Assembly (NCBI GenBank): GCA_019751815.1
Contig: JAIEMW010000001.1
Coordinates: forward strand, 814,197 to 878,196
Length of the DNA: 64,000 bases
Reading direction: 5' to 3'
From: Cyanobacteriota bacterium
Lineage (GTDB): Bacteria > Cyanobacteriota > Vampirovibrionia > Vampirovibrionales > Vampirovibrionaceae
Shown here: positions 63,720 through 64,000 of the stretch, one piece after another
How positions within the stretch are numbered: the stretch's first letter is position 1
Layout: each line of letters begins with the position of its first letter
Notes under the pieces: model-generated
What the model was told of the DNA's origin: nothing
Database searches by the model: none
Seen by the model: the letters and a program-made list of their open reading frames with translations, nothing else
Made by a program: the position numbers and the translations under genes

Positions 63720-63995
63720 ATGGTCAGCATGATGAACGGTTACTCACCTTCCGCAACAAGCTATGGATACGGCAATACAGCACAAAGAATGGCCAGAGTC
63801 CTCAGCCAAGCAGTGGTTTCGCCAACCAGTATTAACCCTGTTTATGAAGACGCCCCCAGCACGGGCCCCAAACTTGGCCTCGGCGGGCTGATCAAAAAAA
63901 CATTAAAAACAATGCTAATCGGCACAGGTTTATTCTTGGCGTACCGGTGGTTTAAAAACCATCGGGCAGCCAAACAGGCCGCACAAGCCGAGTAA
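63720..63995 (+). CDS. Small orphan membrane protein
   Basis: A 91-residue protein preceded by a strong AAGGAGA ribosome site. The N-terminal half is Ser/Tyr/Asn-rich; a Lys-flanked hydrophobic helix (residues about 63-80, within LKTMLIGTGLFLAYRW) is followed by a basic-Ala tail. It could be a membrane-anchored peptide of the envelope. Not recognised. Confidence 0.65.
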   Translation: MVSMMNGYSPSATSYGYGNTAQRMARVLSQAVVSPTSINPVYEDAPSTGPKLGLGGLIKKTLKTMLIGTGLFLAYRWFKNHRAAKQAAQAE

Positions 63996-64000
63996 TACCA

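Overview
The window is 64 kb of densely packed bacterial chromosome holding one tRNA gene and about 54 protein genes. Most run in short operons, and no stretch over about 300 bases lacks a gene. I see no rRNA, insertion sequence, prophage or CRISPR array. The lipid-flippase-type ABC exporter, pseudaminic acid pathway, SpoIID/LytB protein and many orphan proteins with odd N-terminal extensions suggest a diderm, probably flagellated or surface-glycosylated bacterium. My tentative guess is the Vampirovibrionia/Melainabacteria side of the Cyanobacteria. This is an inference from protein style only; no marker gene here proves it.

Region 1 (1-18.7 kb) is a surface-sugar island. A tRNA-Pro(GGG) with an intrinsic terminator opens it. 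Eight plus-strand genes follow: Gfo/Idh/MocA oxidoreductase, putative glycosyltransferase, DegT aminotransferase, GNAT acetyltransferase, N-acetyl sugar amidotransferase, amidase, PhyH-type dioxygenase and capsule-type transferase. They converge on a nine-gene minus-strand operon reading pseF, a pseG-pseH fusion, a formyltransferase, a PIG-L deacetylase, pseI, pseB, pseC, an aldo/keto reductase and an SDR. Together these give a complete UDP-GlcNAc to CMP-pseudaminic acid route plus several enzymes able to decorate the sugar (acetamidino, formyl, acetyl, hydroxyl). A methyltransferase and an MsbA-like ABC exporter follow (18.8-21.3 kb).

Region 2 (21.3-38.3 kb) mixes recognisable enzymes with orphans. 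It holds a three-repeat protein with EF-hand-like loops, a SOUL protein, an SDR behind a FliA-like promoter match, a NUDIX hydrolase, an HpnB-like glycosyltransferase, a 1059-residue orphan with an internal duplication and a protein with three FHA-like modules. It also holds an MFS exporter next to a possible isocyanide-synthase-like protein, a methionine aminopeptidase homologue that has lost its metal ligands, a CorA-type transporter and a secreted metallophosphoesterase.

Region 3 (38.3-49.8 kb) starts after a 14-bp tandem repeat. It carries an aldo/keto reductase, a SpoIID/LytB protein and a cluster of two paralogous FAD amine oxidases around an aldehyde dehydrogenase and a class III aminotransferase, which could be an amine or polyamine degradation route. 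A comB/comA pair for sulfolactate follows.

Region 4 (49.8-64 kb) has an ATP/ADP-translocase-like membrane protein with an ATP-grasp enzyme, and an FtsH-like AAA+ protein without the protease motif. It also has a His-rich protein behind a perfect Fur/Zur-type palindrome, small membrane proteins, an alpha/beta hydrolase, an M32 carboxypeptidase and a NarL-type two-component system.

The most unusual signal is an N-terminal pattern (hydrophobic, any, Phe, small, Gly, often Lys) inside 20-60 residue extensions of many unrelated proteins between 21 and 61.5 kb. It is absent from the sugar island and looks like a shared targeting or attachment signal.
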